64,000 nt of DNA from Saccharina japonica (lineage: Eukaryota > Sar > Phaeophyceae > Laminariales > Laminariaceae): NCBI GenBank assembly GCA_008828725.1, contig MEHQ01000631.1, forward strand, positions 132,763 to 196,762, given 5' to 3'. The translations under genes and the position numbers were made by a program. Position 1 is the first letter of the stretch, and every line of letters begins with the position of its first letter. The notes under the pieces were generated by a model. That model worked only from the letters and a program-made list of their open reading frames with translations, was not told the origin of the DNA and did no database searches. This document shows, one piece after another, positions 13,001 through 23,240 of the stretch.

Positions 13001-13731
13001 TATGCTGTATCACAAACGGGGCGCATACCGAGCAGCGCCTTAACGCACTATGGTATAATTAACAGAGTTCGGTTTCTTCATGTTTAACCGGACCAAACCG
13101 GACTACAATGTGCCTTCATGTTCAAGCCCCCCGATATCGTCGATAGATAAACAACCAAAACGTCCGTGGGCACTATTTAACTTGCATCTGGCCACTCGCA
13201 TTCGTCAAGGGGTTCATGTCGACTTCGTGTGCAGCAAGAGCTGATGCCGAACCGCCTGCAAACTTGGCGTCAGCCATTATGGCCGTGTGCGCATCTGCAC
13301 CGTCTTATGATCCTTACGAGGACATTATAAAGTAGCCCGGAGCCATTTCCGCCCGTGTGGTGAATGATACTTCGGTAATCACATTTGACAGAAATGCATG
13401 CAGTGGCAATATATATCTGATAGAGAGAGGCGTTTATTTTCAACTCTCTCTCCTCGATGGGCACTATCGACGAACGGCATCACACCTTTTACGTCCGTCT
13501 CGTCAATAAGCATGCGGTACTCGCGCGAGAGGGCAATATACACCGGTATATTTTTTTACCGTTATTATAAGTACGCCAGCTGGTTCAACCGATTAAGTGG
13601 TCGATACTGAGTTTCGGAAGTTGTGTGATAATATATCCTACATTATAATTATATATGCAGATATGTGTACACGCATTTGCGCGTAGTGTGCACCAGTGTA
13701 TTCCATAAATCGTTGCAATTTCGTCCCGCTT

Positions 13732-16700
13732 TTAGTTCGAGCGGGGGCGGGTGGGGGTTGGGGTTGCATATATTACAAATAAACTTTTTGCTAATCTTAT
13801 CCCCTTCCTGTTTCGCCGTCTGTGGCCACCATCTATCTCTAAGATAGCGATCGTTTTCTCGCTACTATTTAGTGTACCAAACTGCTCCATGTCACACTCG
13901 TCTATTTTTCTCATCTCCTCCTCTAACACATCCCTTTCCTCCTTGTACCTTTCACATTCTCCCACTACGTGAATTCTACTATTTATGGCCTTGCCACATG
14001 AGCACATCTGTGCATCTACTTCCTCCTCCTCCCGGCTACTGGTGTACCTCGTCCTTCTTTCTAGCAGGTCTAGGTCCCCTACACGAAATCGCAGTTTCAG
14101 CTTTTTCGCGAAGTCCATTGGGCCGTACAGATACCTTTTCATTCCTATTCCTTCTCTCAACCCCCCGTATATCTCTAAGTGTTCTTCCCCTTCCACTTTT
14201 GTTCTTAGCGCTAGCCTTTCCCTTCTTTCTACCCTTTCTTTTACTTCTGTCTTGTATCCGCTAAATTTCTCTATGGCCAGCGTCTCTTTTTGGTTTCCTA
14301 TATCCTTCCATACTTTCTCGACTACGCTATCCCACCTTATTCCAGCTCGCCCTTTGGTTACTTTCTCCCATACAGCTTTATCAGCTATGGCTGGCAACCT
14401 CTTATTTGGCATGTTCTTTACTTTATATTGCCATTTCAACTTACGCACGTCTCTATTTGTCTTAAGTGGGTACATTCCCAGTTCTGCTCTCAATACTGTA
14501 TTACTCGTCGTACTTGAGCATCCTAGTACTTTTTTAGCTGCTGTCATCTGTACTGTTTCCAGCTGTTTTACGAGCTTCGCGTTCCCTTCCCATACTTCTC
14601 CTGCATATTCTAGCTTTGGTACAATCACATTCATCAGTATACATCTCTTAATTCTAGTGTCAAGGTGCGAGTCTGTTAGGACTGCTTCCATCTTGCCTAC
14701 GTGTGCCTTACCCTTGCCTATTATTTTATTTATGTGTGCATCCCAAGAGCAATCTTTTGAGATTTCTACGCCAAGGTACGTATACTGGTCTACGATCGGT
14801 AATTCATCTTCTCCCCACTTCCACTTACAAGTTACCGGACTCTCCTTATCTTCGTTACATACAACTACTGCGCACTTTTTTACGTTCGCCGTCACTCTCC
14901 ACTTCCTGGTGTACTCGATTGCCTTCTCTATTTGTTTCTGCAGTCCTTCGGGTGTTTCTGATATGCAAACGAAATCATCAGCAAACATCAATCCCGACAC
15001 CGTATCTTCCCCCACCGTGACTCCCTGCGATGCTGCTTCTACTGCTACTATCATGTCATTAATGTATACCTTGAATAGGTTAGGTGATAGCGTACATCCC
15101 TGGGCAACTCCCTGTAGGATATCAACGTACTTCGATATTTCCCCGTCCAACATCACAGCACTTCTCGCACATTCCGTCATCTTCTTCATCATTCTCCACA
15201 TCTTTCCTCTTATCCCTATTTCCCACAACTTTTTCCACAGCCCATTTCTCCATACTGTATCGTAGGCCTTCTGTACATCTAAAAAGAAACAGTACGTTGT
15301 TAGCCCCGCGTCTTTCCTGCCTTGGATTATCTTACCTAATGTGTACACATGATCGACGCAGCTACGGTTTGGCCTAAATCCTGCTTGCCCTTCGCTAATC
15401 TTTTCTTCCTTCTCCATCATTGTTCCCATTCTATCGTTCAAAATCTTACAGAACGTTTTACCTACAGTGCTTAGTAGCGTTATTCCCCTATAGTTACCCG
15501 GGTCAGCCTTGTCTCCTTTCTTAAACAAGTTTACTACTACTCCTTCTCTCCATCTCTTAGGTGCGTACTCGTTTTTCCATATCCAGTTATACAACTTAAC
15601 CATCATGGTAAGCATTCCTTCTCCCCCGTACTTCATAAATTCATTAACTATTTGGTCTGCCCCTGCTGCCTTTCTATTCTTAAGTTTAGCTACACACTTC
15701 TTAACTTCTTCTCTTGTGAACTCTCCCTGTAACCCTTCTGAACCACTGTCTTCCCTTTCTGATGCATCTACGTTCGCCTCCGCCCACGCGTTGATATCTT
15801 TCTCAAATTCTTTGTCGAACGTTTCGTTGGTTGTGGGCGTCCCTAGCTTGCGGTAATGCTCTACAAGTACTTCCCTTTTCCCCTTCGAACTACTAACCAT
15901 TTTACCGTTCTGTGCTCTTAATGTAGCTATCCCCGTATCTGCCTCTCCTGCTTGTTTGCCTAGTATCCCTTTTATCCCTACCCACATCTGCTTCATCCCG
16001 CCATCAAAGTCTTCATTCGTTTTAGTAACTACGTCTTTCCATACCCCTTTCTTCTTCTTCTCAACCACCTTTTTTACTTTATTTCTAGCAATACCATACT
16101 CCTCCCATCCTGACGTAGTTTTGCTCGATGCGTATCTTGCGTGTGCCTTTCTCCTTACTCCTATAGCCTCTTTTACTTCGTCATCCCACCATTTTACTGC
16201 TCTATTGCATATTATCAACTTCTTTCCTATTACTTTACTTGCTGTGGTCTTGACCAATTTCTCCCATCCTTCTATTATCCTCGCTCCTGCATTATCTCTC
16301 TCTATATTGTTCTTTGTCGTACCTATGCTTTCCAGCAGATCGGAAAAATGCTCTGCATTTTTAGTCATCTCTTCTTGGAACTCTTCCCGTTTTTCCTTTA
16401 CTTCTAGTTTATCTATTCGCCATCTGTACAATTTCCTACCGCGCCTATTTTTGATAACTCTCGTCTGCTGGCTGTCTGTCCATATTAGGCAGTGATCCGT
16501 AGTTCCTACGTCCGCTGCGCATACATGTACTTCAGTTTCCTTACTACTTCCGTTTTCTACCACTATAAAGTCAAGAACGGAGCTTTCTCCCTTTTGTATG
16601 CACTGTCTAGTCCATTCTGGCTCTGGCTTGTTTGCTCTACCGTTCAGAGTCTTCATCTCATTGTTCTTAAGGAATTTCAGCATCTCTTCCCCGTTCTTAT

Positions 16701-17211
16701 TCTTTGTTACTTCCCCATACTGTCCAATGTTCTCGTTCGGGTTGCTTGCCTTCCCAATTCTTGAGTTAAAATCTCCGACTAGTATTACTTCTCCTTGTCT
16801 TTTATATTTTTGTACATCTACTGCTATTTCTCCGAACCTCTTCTGTATATCTTTGACCGTACTCTTCGACTCTGGGGGCATATAGATGTTTCCTAAGAAA
16901 TAATCTTTCGCTCCCCTCTCCCCTGGTATCTTTATCCAGATGCTTTCATCGATTTTCGTGTCTTTGATCACTTCTATTATGTCACACAGGTATTCTTTTA
17001 CTAGGAACCCTACTCCCCCCGCCCCCCTATTCTTCTTGCTCTGTCCCTTTCTCTTTTTCCCTATCCATGCGTACTCTCCAATTGTGCATCCTATTTCGCC
17101 CCCCTCTTTTTCCCACGACTCTTGAATTCCCACTATGTCTAAATCGCGCTCACTTGTTCGGCTATTTCTATCCTCTTGTGCTCTTCCGTGGCGAATCCAC
17201 ATACGTTCCAT
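13732..17211 (-). CDS. LINE ORF2: APE endonuclease plus reverse transcriptase
   Basis: 1159 residues. Endonuclease motifs: QE in GIQESWE (about 30), GDFN (146-149) and TDH in GTTDHC (about 239). Reverse transcriptase: PGNYRGITLLS (about 571), GFRPNRSC (about 611), the catalytic-loop Asp in FLDVQKAYDTVW (about 644), GVAQGCTLSP (about 701) and FADD (743-746). C-terminal C-x-C-x8-H-x4-C at about 1070-1086. No stop interrupts it, so the copy is young or was recently active. The first part of the endonuclease lies in another frame upstream. The printed start at 17211 is only the frame entry; the true protein should join the upstream ORF. Confidence 0.92.
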   Translation of the reverse strand: MERMWIRHGRAQEDRNSRTSERDLDIVGIQESWEKEGGEIGCTIGEYAWIGKKRKGQSKKNRGAGGVGFLVKEYLCDIIEVIKDTKIDESIWIKIPGERGAKDYFLGNIYMPPESKSTVKDIQKRFGEIAVDVQKYKRQGEVILVGDFNSRIGKASNPNENIGQYGEVTKNKNGEEMLKFLKNNEMKTLNGRANKPEPEWTRQCIQKGESSVLDFIVVENGSSKETEVHVCAADVGTTDHCLIWTDSQQTRVIKNRRGRKLYRWRIDKLEVKEKREEFQEEMTKNAEHFSDLLESIGTTKNNIERDNAGARIIEGWEKLVKTTASKVIGKKLIICNRAVKWWDDEVKEAIGVRRKAHARYASSKTTSGWEEYGIARNKVKKVVEKKKKGVWKDVVTKTNEDFDGGMKQMWVGIKGILGKQAGEADTGIATLRAQNGKMVSSSKGKREVLVEHYRKLGTPTTNETFDKEFEKDINAWAEANVDASEREDSGSEGLQGEFTREEVKKCVAKLKNRKAAGADQIVNEFMKYGGEGMLTMMVKLYNWIWKNEYAPKRWREGVVVNLFKKGDKADPGNYRGITLLSTVGKTFCKILNDRMGTMMEKEEKISEGQAGFRPNRSCVDHVYTLGKIIQGRKDAGLTTYCFFLDVQKAYDTVWRNGLWKKLWEIGIRGKMWRMMKKMTECARSAVMLDGEISKYVDILQGVAQGCTLSPNLFKVYINDMIVAVEAASQGVTVGEDTVSGLMFADDFVCISETPEGLQKQIEKAIEYTRKWRVTANVKKCAVVVCNEDKESPVTCKWKWGEDELPIVDQYTYLGVEISKDCSWDAHINKIIGKGKAHVGKMEAVLTDSHLDTRIKRCILMNVIVPKLEYAGEVWEGNAKLVKQLETVQMTAAKKVLGCSSTTSNTVLRAELGMYPLKTNRDVRKLKWQYKVKNMPNKRLPAIADKAVWEKVTKGRAGIRWDSVVEKVWKDIGNQKETLAIEKFSGYKTEVKERVERRERLALRTKVEGEEHLEIYGGLREGIGMKRYLYGPMDFAKKLKLRFRVGDLDLLERRTRYTSSREEEEVDAQMCSCGKAINSRIHVVGECERYKEERDVLEEEMRKIDECDMEQFGTLNSSEKTIAILEIDGGHRRRNRKGIRLAKSLFVIYATPTPTRPRSN

Positions 17212-17780
17212 GACCCTATTCTCAGCTTCTTCTTCGTTTCATTGTTCGCTCGACTCTTGTCTTTCGTTTTTTCTCCTTCGTTGCTACTTCTGTGTTCTTT
17301 TCTTTGAGTTTTCTGACTGTTTCCGTTTCTGGTTTTGTCTTCTTGCTCTACGCCACTGTGTTTCTCTCCCATTCCCTTTGGGCCAGTTACTGTTTCCTGC
17401 CTCCCCTTACCTTCGTTCACCCTAGGACTACGTCTTAGATTCGCTATTCCATTAGCTATACATACCCTCCACCCTAGTCTTCTAACCCATGCCGACACTT
17501 GTTCTGTCTCTAATCTCTGCCACTCCATGCTCGCTTTCGGTTTAAGTGTAACTCGAAAATGCTCTCCCTCCCTTTCTACTTGTCCTAATGCAAAGCAGTA
17601 TAGTCCTACTTCGTCGCACTTCCTCTTGAACTCTATTCTCGTCATGTCGCTAGGAACTCCGAATACCAGCACTACTAGTACTTTACCCTTCCAGTCTTTC
17701 TTACTCCACCTACCCTGCCTCACCGTTTTTCTCTGAATCTCTTCCGAGACTATCTCCAGCTTGTTTTTGTTCGTGTTTGT
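17139..17780 (-). pseudogene. LINE upstream ORF (basic N-terminal region and start of the endonuclease), out of frame with ORF2
   Basis: The frame is open from about 17780 and stops at 17139. The first half resembles the RNA-binding end of a LINE ORF1; it is followed by a Lys/Arg/Asn-rich linker and the first endonuclease strand RIGSWNVCGF. The remaining endonuclease continues in a different frame starting near 17150. This looks like a one-site indel that broke a single long ORF. A programmed frameshift is possible but nothing specific supports it. Confidence 0.75.
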
Positions 17781-18596
17781 AGTGGGAAATGTTCAAGTTA
17801 CTGGGACTTCCCAATCCTAGTACTCGTTGAGGGTCTGGTGTCTTTCAGTTATTTTGCCGGCGCACCACACTAAATAGTGTTTCCAACACGGGCTCATAGC
17901 CTGGAGCCAAGTTCAACACCCTTAACACAAGTACCCCACGTTTGTGTCAGGCGATCTGCATGGTAACCATCCTGGCGTCCCACGACCGTATCTTCTATCT
18001 TCTTGCCCCGCTGCTGTACTGGTTACTTTCCTCCAGGGAGGTCATTTTTACCGTGCAAGGTTCAAGGACGGCTTGCATAACACAAAGTCTTACTCACACA
18101 TCGGGATGCCCCGTACGTCGCTTCCTCCATCGTATGCACGTTTCACCATGGGTAGCTACCCCACTAATGCTCCCGAGTAGACCTTCGCTGCCGAAAGCTT
18201 GGCCAACGATCCCCCTACACTTTGTACCGGCTTCTATCCTTCAAGATGTCAAGATATCTACGTACCGTTTGGTGCTCCGTCTCTTTGGTCGTGTGGTCGG
18301 TCAATGGCAAGGCATTTGTTTCATGAGTTCAATAGGCCTGACTTAATGTCATGCATCATCCACCCCTCCCCTTCATTTGGCGCATGGTATGTGCACCAAG
18401 TTTCAGGGGTTCAGGACGATGACAGACCAGATTTCCACCGCCCAATGGAAATCGGTAAGTTTTTCCGGGTATCTCACCACGAGACCCCAACCTTCATGTG
18501 AATTGAACATGTCGGGGTGACCTTGCTGTATCTATGTGCGTGCATGTAAGGTGGTCCTCCTTCATGCTAGGTTTTTTGTCTATGTTTCAAGGTTTT

Positions 18597-18676
18597 NNNN
18601 NNNNNNNNNNNNNNNNNNNNNNNNNNNNNNNNNNNNNNNNNNNNNNNNNNNNNNNNNNNNNNNNNNNNNNNNNNNN
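18597..18676. other. Assembly gap (80 N) followed by a poly-G run
   Basis: 80 undetermined bases, then CGTGGGGC and a G run of about 24 to near 18708. The G run probably stopped sequencing. Confidence 0.98.
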
Positions 18677-18822
18677 CGTGGGGCGGGGGGGGGGGGGGGG
18701 GGGGGGGGCTTTATTACCAAGTGATTGGTTTTTGGAAAATTTCAAAAACAAAAGTTGAAAAAACTTGTTTTTTTGTGCTAAATCGTCCAGGGATCACAGT
18801 GCTCCGATTGTTCTTCCATTCT

Positions 18823-19350
18823 GACCATTCTAGATAGTTAGGTGTCGACAAAATACTTTTCGGACGCCCCTGGATTTACATAAAAATCGCATGTAATTTT
18901 CTAAGCGTCTCGTACAATTGCGACTGCTGTACACAGCCCACTGAGAGAGCAGACGCATGTAACGTGGTATTAACTACTGCTGCACGACGCTTGATGTGTG
19001 CCTCGTTCAATGTCAAGTCGGTGTGGTCCGTATTCTTGTATCGTGCGTGGTGCGTGGTGTGTGTGTTCCGTTCTTGCGGCGGGTCAAAAACGAACCAAAA
19101 CCCAGTCGTACGACAGGTTTTGCATCTTAGATGCGAGGCGGTGTCAAGTAGGAACGTCTCCCCTGAGTTATTTTGCCAGAATTCGCGACGTTGAAGGCCC
19201 AGAGCACGCCCCACGGGCCTCGGCCGGGACCCGCACTTGCGCCGTGGTGTACACGCGGCCCCCCTGCGCGCCCCGCAGCCAATAGCACGAGAAAAGACCC
19301 GGGGCCGGAGGAGAAAAGAGAAAGTATTCCGGAAAAATGTCCATTTGGTG
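18823..19350 (+). repeat. Dispersed repeat R2, copy 2, with a transposon-end fragment in opposite orientation
   Basis: 18930-19350 matches 6307-6728. The transposon-like end at 18823-18871 ends CGGACGCCCCTG and is the reverse complement of the one at 6208. A poly-G run and the assembly gap lie just upstream, so the rest of the element may be missing. Confidence 0.65.
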
Positions 19351-20239
19351 TACATATAAAACCACGAGCGAGCGCCATCTCAACCCTAGTATTGTCGTAA
19401 GTACCACGAATGGTCCTGTGATAATTGAGACCATTCAGGAAGCAAACACAAACAGCCCAAGAGGAAGGTGGCTGGGACGGAGAAATGTATTTGCGAACTG
19501 AATACTCTAAACAATTCCTTCTGCCTGCAACACTTGACATTACCTGGAGTACGTACGTATGCGTTGGATATCACAACACGCGGGAGCGGCATTACACACA
19601 TTGTCGTACATAAGCAATACGGATTGTCGTACCAAATGCATAATACGATGTGTATATTTTCCTATCCAGAGCATGGGTGCCGACACCCATGCGGAGCCCT
19701 TGTATTGTTAAAAAATAGATATGCACCGTAGTGTACAGTAAGTACTTGCTCGGTGGCTTCAGCAGCACACCGCACGTACTTTTTGTTTTCTTTAGAGCTT
19801 ACTTATGTTATTTGTCCATACGCGGTGACTATGTACGAGTAGCTTGTCTAAGGGAGGAATGCGTGCAAAGTGTCGTCCCTTACGACACGTGTGCTCCTGA
19901 ATCCCGTCTACCGAAGGCGAAGCACAACACTGTCCCCTACCGTCGCACGAGAACGCTACTTAGAATTGATGCAAACCCGTGGGTAGTGAGATCAGATTGC
20001 ATAAAACGTAACTCCATTCACAGGAACTAAGCAGCGACCAAGAGGCCTCCATCGGCCTAAGAAGCACCCGCTGTCGACCCTGAGGTATGTGTGACCAGTA
20101 TTCCGAATGCGTTGGGGACGAAAGGTCTGTTATTATTGTAGGTCCTCTGTCGTTTTCCCGCGACTTTTGTAGTACTAGCGGTACGGCCACGGCTCCGCCC
20201 GTGGCGCTAGCTTTGCGTTGCCCATAGTACTCGCATTAA

Positions 20240-21771
20240 CAGTGTGCTGTGATGTACGACTCTGAACCGGAAAATAATCCCCAGCGGCGGTATCGACCCA
20301 GGGGGTGTCTGTTTTCGTCCCCACGTTACTGGAGTTGTAGTTTTCCGCAAGGATTTCTGATCAGGGGATACGACTTTATCATCCCCGGGTGCGATGGGAC
20401 CTCGCCGTTGCCCCGAGGGGCAACTCGCGCCGCGCGCTGGCTCCATGAGAGACAGCCAACCGTAAATCAGCCCGTCGGGTTGGGGTTTCCACACCTTGTG
20501 GGGCGGTATCGACCCCGGGGATGTCCATTTTCGACCCCGGGCTGTTGGAGTTGTAGATGTATGGAAGGATTTCTGACCCGGGGATGGGACGTTATCATCC
20601 CCGGGTGCGATGGGGCTTCCACGTTGCTCCGGGGGGCAACTCTCGCCGCACGTTGGCTCTATGAGGGCCAGGCAACCGAAAATTAGCCCGCGGGGTTGGG
20701 TTTTCCACACCTTGTGAGGTGGTATCGACCCGGGAGGTGTTTGCTTCGTCCACGGGTCGTTGGAGTTGTAAATTTATGGAAGGACTTCTGACCCGGAGGT
20801 GGGATCATATCATCCCCGGGTGCGGTGGGACTTCGACGTTGCCCCGAGGCAACTCCCGCCGCACGCTGGGTCTATGAGGGCCAGGCAACCGCAAAAACAC
20901 CCGTGGGGTTGGGGTTTCAACACCTTGTGAGGCGGTATCGACCCGGGCGGTGTCCGTTTGTGTCCCCGGGTCTTTGGAGTTGTACATGTATGGTAGGACT
21001 TCTGATCTGGGGATGGGATCATATCATCCGCGCGTGCGGCGGGACCTCGCTGTTGCCCCGAGGGGCACCCCTCGCTGCGTGCTGGCGCCAAGAACTACAG
21101 CGCCCCAGCCAAATATACAATCAGCCAGTGGTGGTGGGGTTTCCACACCTTGCGGGGTGGTATCGACCCGGGAGATGTACGTTTTCATCCCCGGGTTGTT
21201 GGAGTTGTAGATGTATGGAAGGATGTACGACCCGGAGATGATAAATTAGCATCCCGGACTTCGACGTGGCCCCGAGGGGCAACTCTTGCCGCGCGCTGGC
21301 TCTATGACGGTCAGGCAACCGTAAAATAGCCCGTGTTATTGGGGTTTCCACATCTTGTGAGGCGGTATCGACCCGGGGGATGTCCGTTTGCGTCCCCGGG
21401 TCGTTACAGTTGTAAATGTATGGAAGTATTTCTGGCCCGGGGGTGTGATCATATCATCCACGGGTGCGGCGGGACCTCGCTGTTGCCCGGAGGGGCAACC
21501 CTCGCTGCGTGCTGGCTCTATGTCCTTTAGCGCCACAGCCAAATCAGCAATCAGCCAGTGATGGTGGGGTTTTCACACCTTGCGGGGCGGTACCGACCCG
21601 GGGGATGCCTGTTTTCGTTCCCGGGCTGTTGGAGTTGTAGATGTATGAAAGGATTTATGACCCGGGGATATGAAGGTATCATCCCCGGGTGCGGCGGGAC
21701 TTCGACGTTGCCCCGAGGGGCAACTCTCGCCGAACGCTGGCTCTATGAGGGCCAGGCAACCGTAAAATTTG
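20240..21771 (+). repeat. Tandem array of about 215-bp units, left part (7 units)
   Basis: Units start near 20250, 20483, 20697, 20911, 21134, 21340 and 21567 at the block TTGGGGTTTCCACACCTTG. Each contains GGCGGTATCGACCCGGG, GTTGGAGTTGTAGATGTATG, the inverted pair ACCCGGGGATG/CATCCCCGGGT and the palindrome GTTGCCCCGAGGGGCAAC. Units end in type A (GGGCCAGGCAACCG) or type B (CAGCGCCCCAGCCAAATC). Order here: A A A B A B A. Open frames through the units are not conserved as genes. Confidence 0.9.
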
Positions 21772-23232
21772 CAAGGCTTATCACGGTACTCGATAATCGA
21801 GACGGGACGGGACGGTACTGTTTTTACTTGTTTGGCGGGGGGGACAATGATGACGCAACGGGGCGGGACGGTAAAATGACGACCAAACAGGTTTTTGAGA
21901 CGGGACGGCTGGTGTACAATTTCTCAACGGGACGGGACGGTAATTTCAACGGGGTACATTTTCACGACGGGACGGGACGGTAAAATTCAACGGATTGTTT
22001 TTCCACGACGGGACGGGACGGTAAATATAGTTTTTCACGACGGGATGGGATGGTACATATTTTTTTTCACGACGGGACGGGACGGTTCATATAATTTTTC
22101 ACGACGGAACGGGACGGTACATATTTTTCTTCACGGCGGGAAGAGACGGCACTGGATCATTGGATCAAAACAGTAGTTGTTGCTCCAGAGGAACAAACGA
22201 AAAGAAACACTCGTACTTATCGTACGTGAATAGAAAGCCATCTTGAAAAAATTGCGTATACCCATAATAAATTATATACCGGCACGGCGAAATCACACCA
22301 AAATTACCTTGCAATTTACAAATTACGCTACGAACTCTTAAATATTTACATTATAGTACAGAGCAAACCTCATCATGCTTCGTCTACAGAAATAACCTCG
22401 CCAGCCGCAGCGTTTCGAGCAGCGACTGATGCGGCAGCCTCCACGTCGCAGTTAGCCTTTAACGCCGCTACATCCTGGAGAACCTTCGCTAGCCCTGGGA
22501 TCAAGCGCGAGTTGAGCTTGAGCAGCATCATCATTTCGATTTTGTCAGTCTCAAGGGAAGTACGCAGTTGGCTAACGACTGCCGAAAGAGCAGAGAAGTT
22601 GTTCCTTTCTGCTTGACAACTGGTGGTGTCAATCCCCAGGTACAGTCGAGCCAACGGTCCGACATGTGGCCAGGGAGCCGACACTACCACCCCCCCCGTC
22701 TTGGCGTCTACTACATGCATAGTAAATTCGTAAATTCAAATTTTTGTTACTTCATATTTCGGAATTTTCGTATTTCGTAACTCCGTAAATTCGTAAATTC
22801 GTATCACTTTAATTTAATTTTAATGTACATACCAGTGTGAAAAAACAAAATTTGTAAACTCGTAGATTCTTGGTGGGAATGGCGGTAAGAGACAACGGGC
22901 AGGTGTGGATCTTGGCGGGAGAGACAAGTTTTGTCGGCGGGACGGGACGGTAAAGACAACGGTGCATGACGGGAACGAACGGTAAATTACATTATCTCGA
23001 CGGAACGGGACGGTAATTTTCAACGGGAGCGATTTTCTTGACGGGACGGAACGGTAAAGTTCAACGTGGCAGATTTTGATGACGAGACGGGACGGTAAAG
23101 TTCAACGGTTGGAGATTTGTCGGCGGGACGGGATTTGATGGGACGACACGGGAACAATTTAACGACGGTTTAACTGTTCCGTCCCGCCGTTACCGTCGTT
23201 ACCGTCTCGTCAAAATACCGTGATAGGCCTTG
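21772..23232. mobile_element. hAT-like element with (GGGAC)n subterminal arrays, inserted in the tandem array
   Basis: Termini are CAAGGCTTATCACGGTA (left) and, in reverse complement, CAAGGCCTATCACGGTA (right). Flanking 8-bp duplications are AAAATTTG (21764-21771) and AAAATCTG (23233-23240). A neighbouring tandem unit near 24112-24132 keeps the uninterrupted site, proving the insertion. Both subterminal zones (about 21800-22150 and 22919-23215) carry GACGGGACGGGACGG motifs spaced by about 30 bp of AT-rich sequence. The interior holds a hAT transposase remnant. The 8-bp duplication and the CA(A/G)GG start fit the hAT superfamily. Confidence 0.88.
22373..22720 (-). pseudogene. Remnant of a hAT transposase C-terminal dimerisation domain
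   Basis: A 115-residue frame. About residues 20-75 (GPLARLYLGI, then TSCQAER, FSALSAVVSQLR, LETDKIEMMMLLKLN) follow the order of the hAT dimerisation region: an LA-x-YL segment, a TS-x-x-ER segment, FS, then a Leu-rich helix. A full hAT transposase is over 500 residues; the catalytic part is absent, so the element is non-autonomous. AT-rich sequence precedes the fragment. Confidence 0.7.
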
Positions 23233-23240
23233 AAAATCTG

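Larger units (their letters stand above)
13732..17780 (-). mobile_element. Non-LTR retrotransposon (LINE, APE endonuclease type), 5' truncated
   Basis: The element reads on the minus strand. An upstream ORF (17139 to about 17780) holds an N-terminal basic region and the start of the endonuclease. A second ORF (13732-17211) holds the rest of the endonuclease, reverse transcriptase and a zinc-knuckle-like C-terminus. The upstream frame is closed by a TGA near 17790 without an ATG, so the copy is probably 5' truncated. I find no poly-A tail after the stop at 13732; the sequence changes character within a few bases, suggesting a very short 3' UTR. No target duplication was found. Confidence 0.9.

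Noticed and set aside
13985-15265. 426-residue plus-strand ORF
   Set aside because: It is antisense to the LINE reverse transcriptase; composition (Ser/Leu/Phe rich) is that of a reverse-strand shadow.
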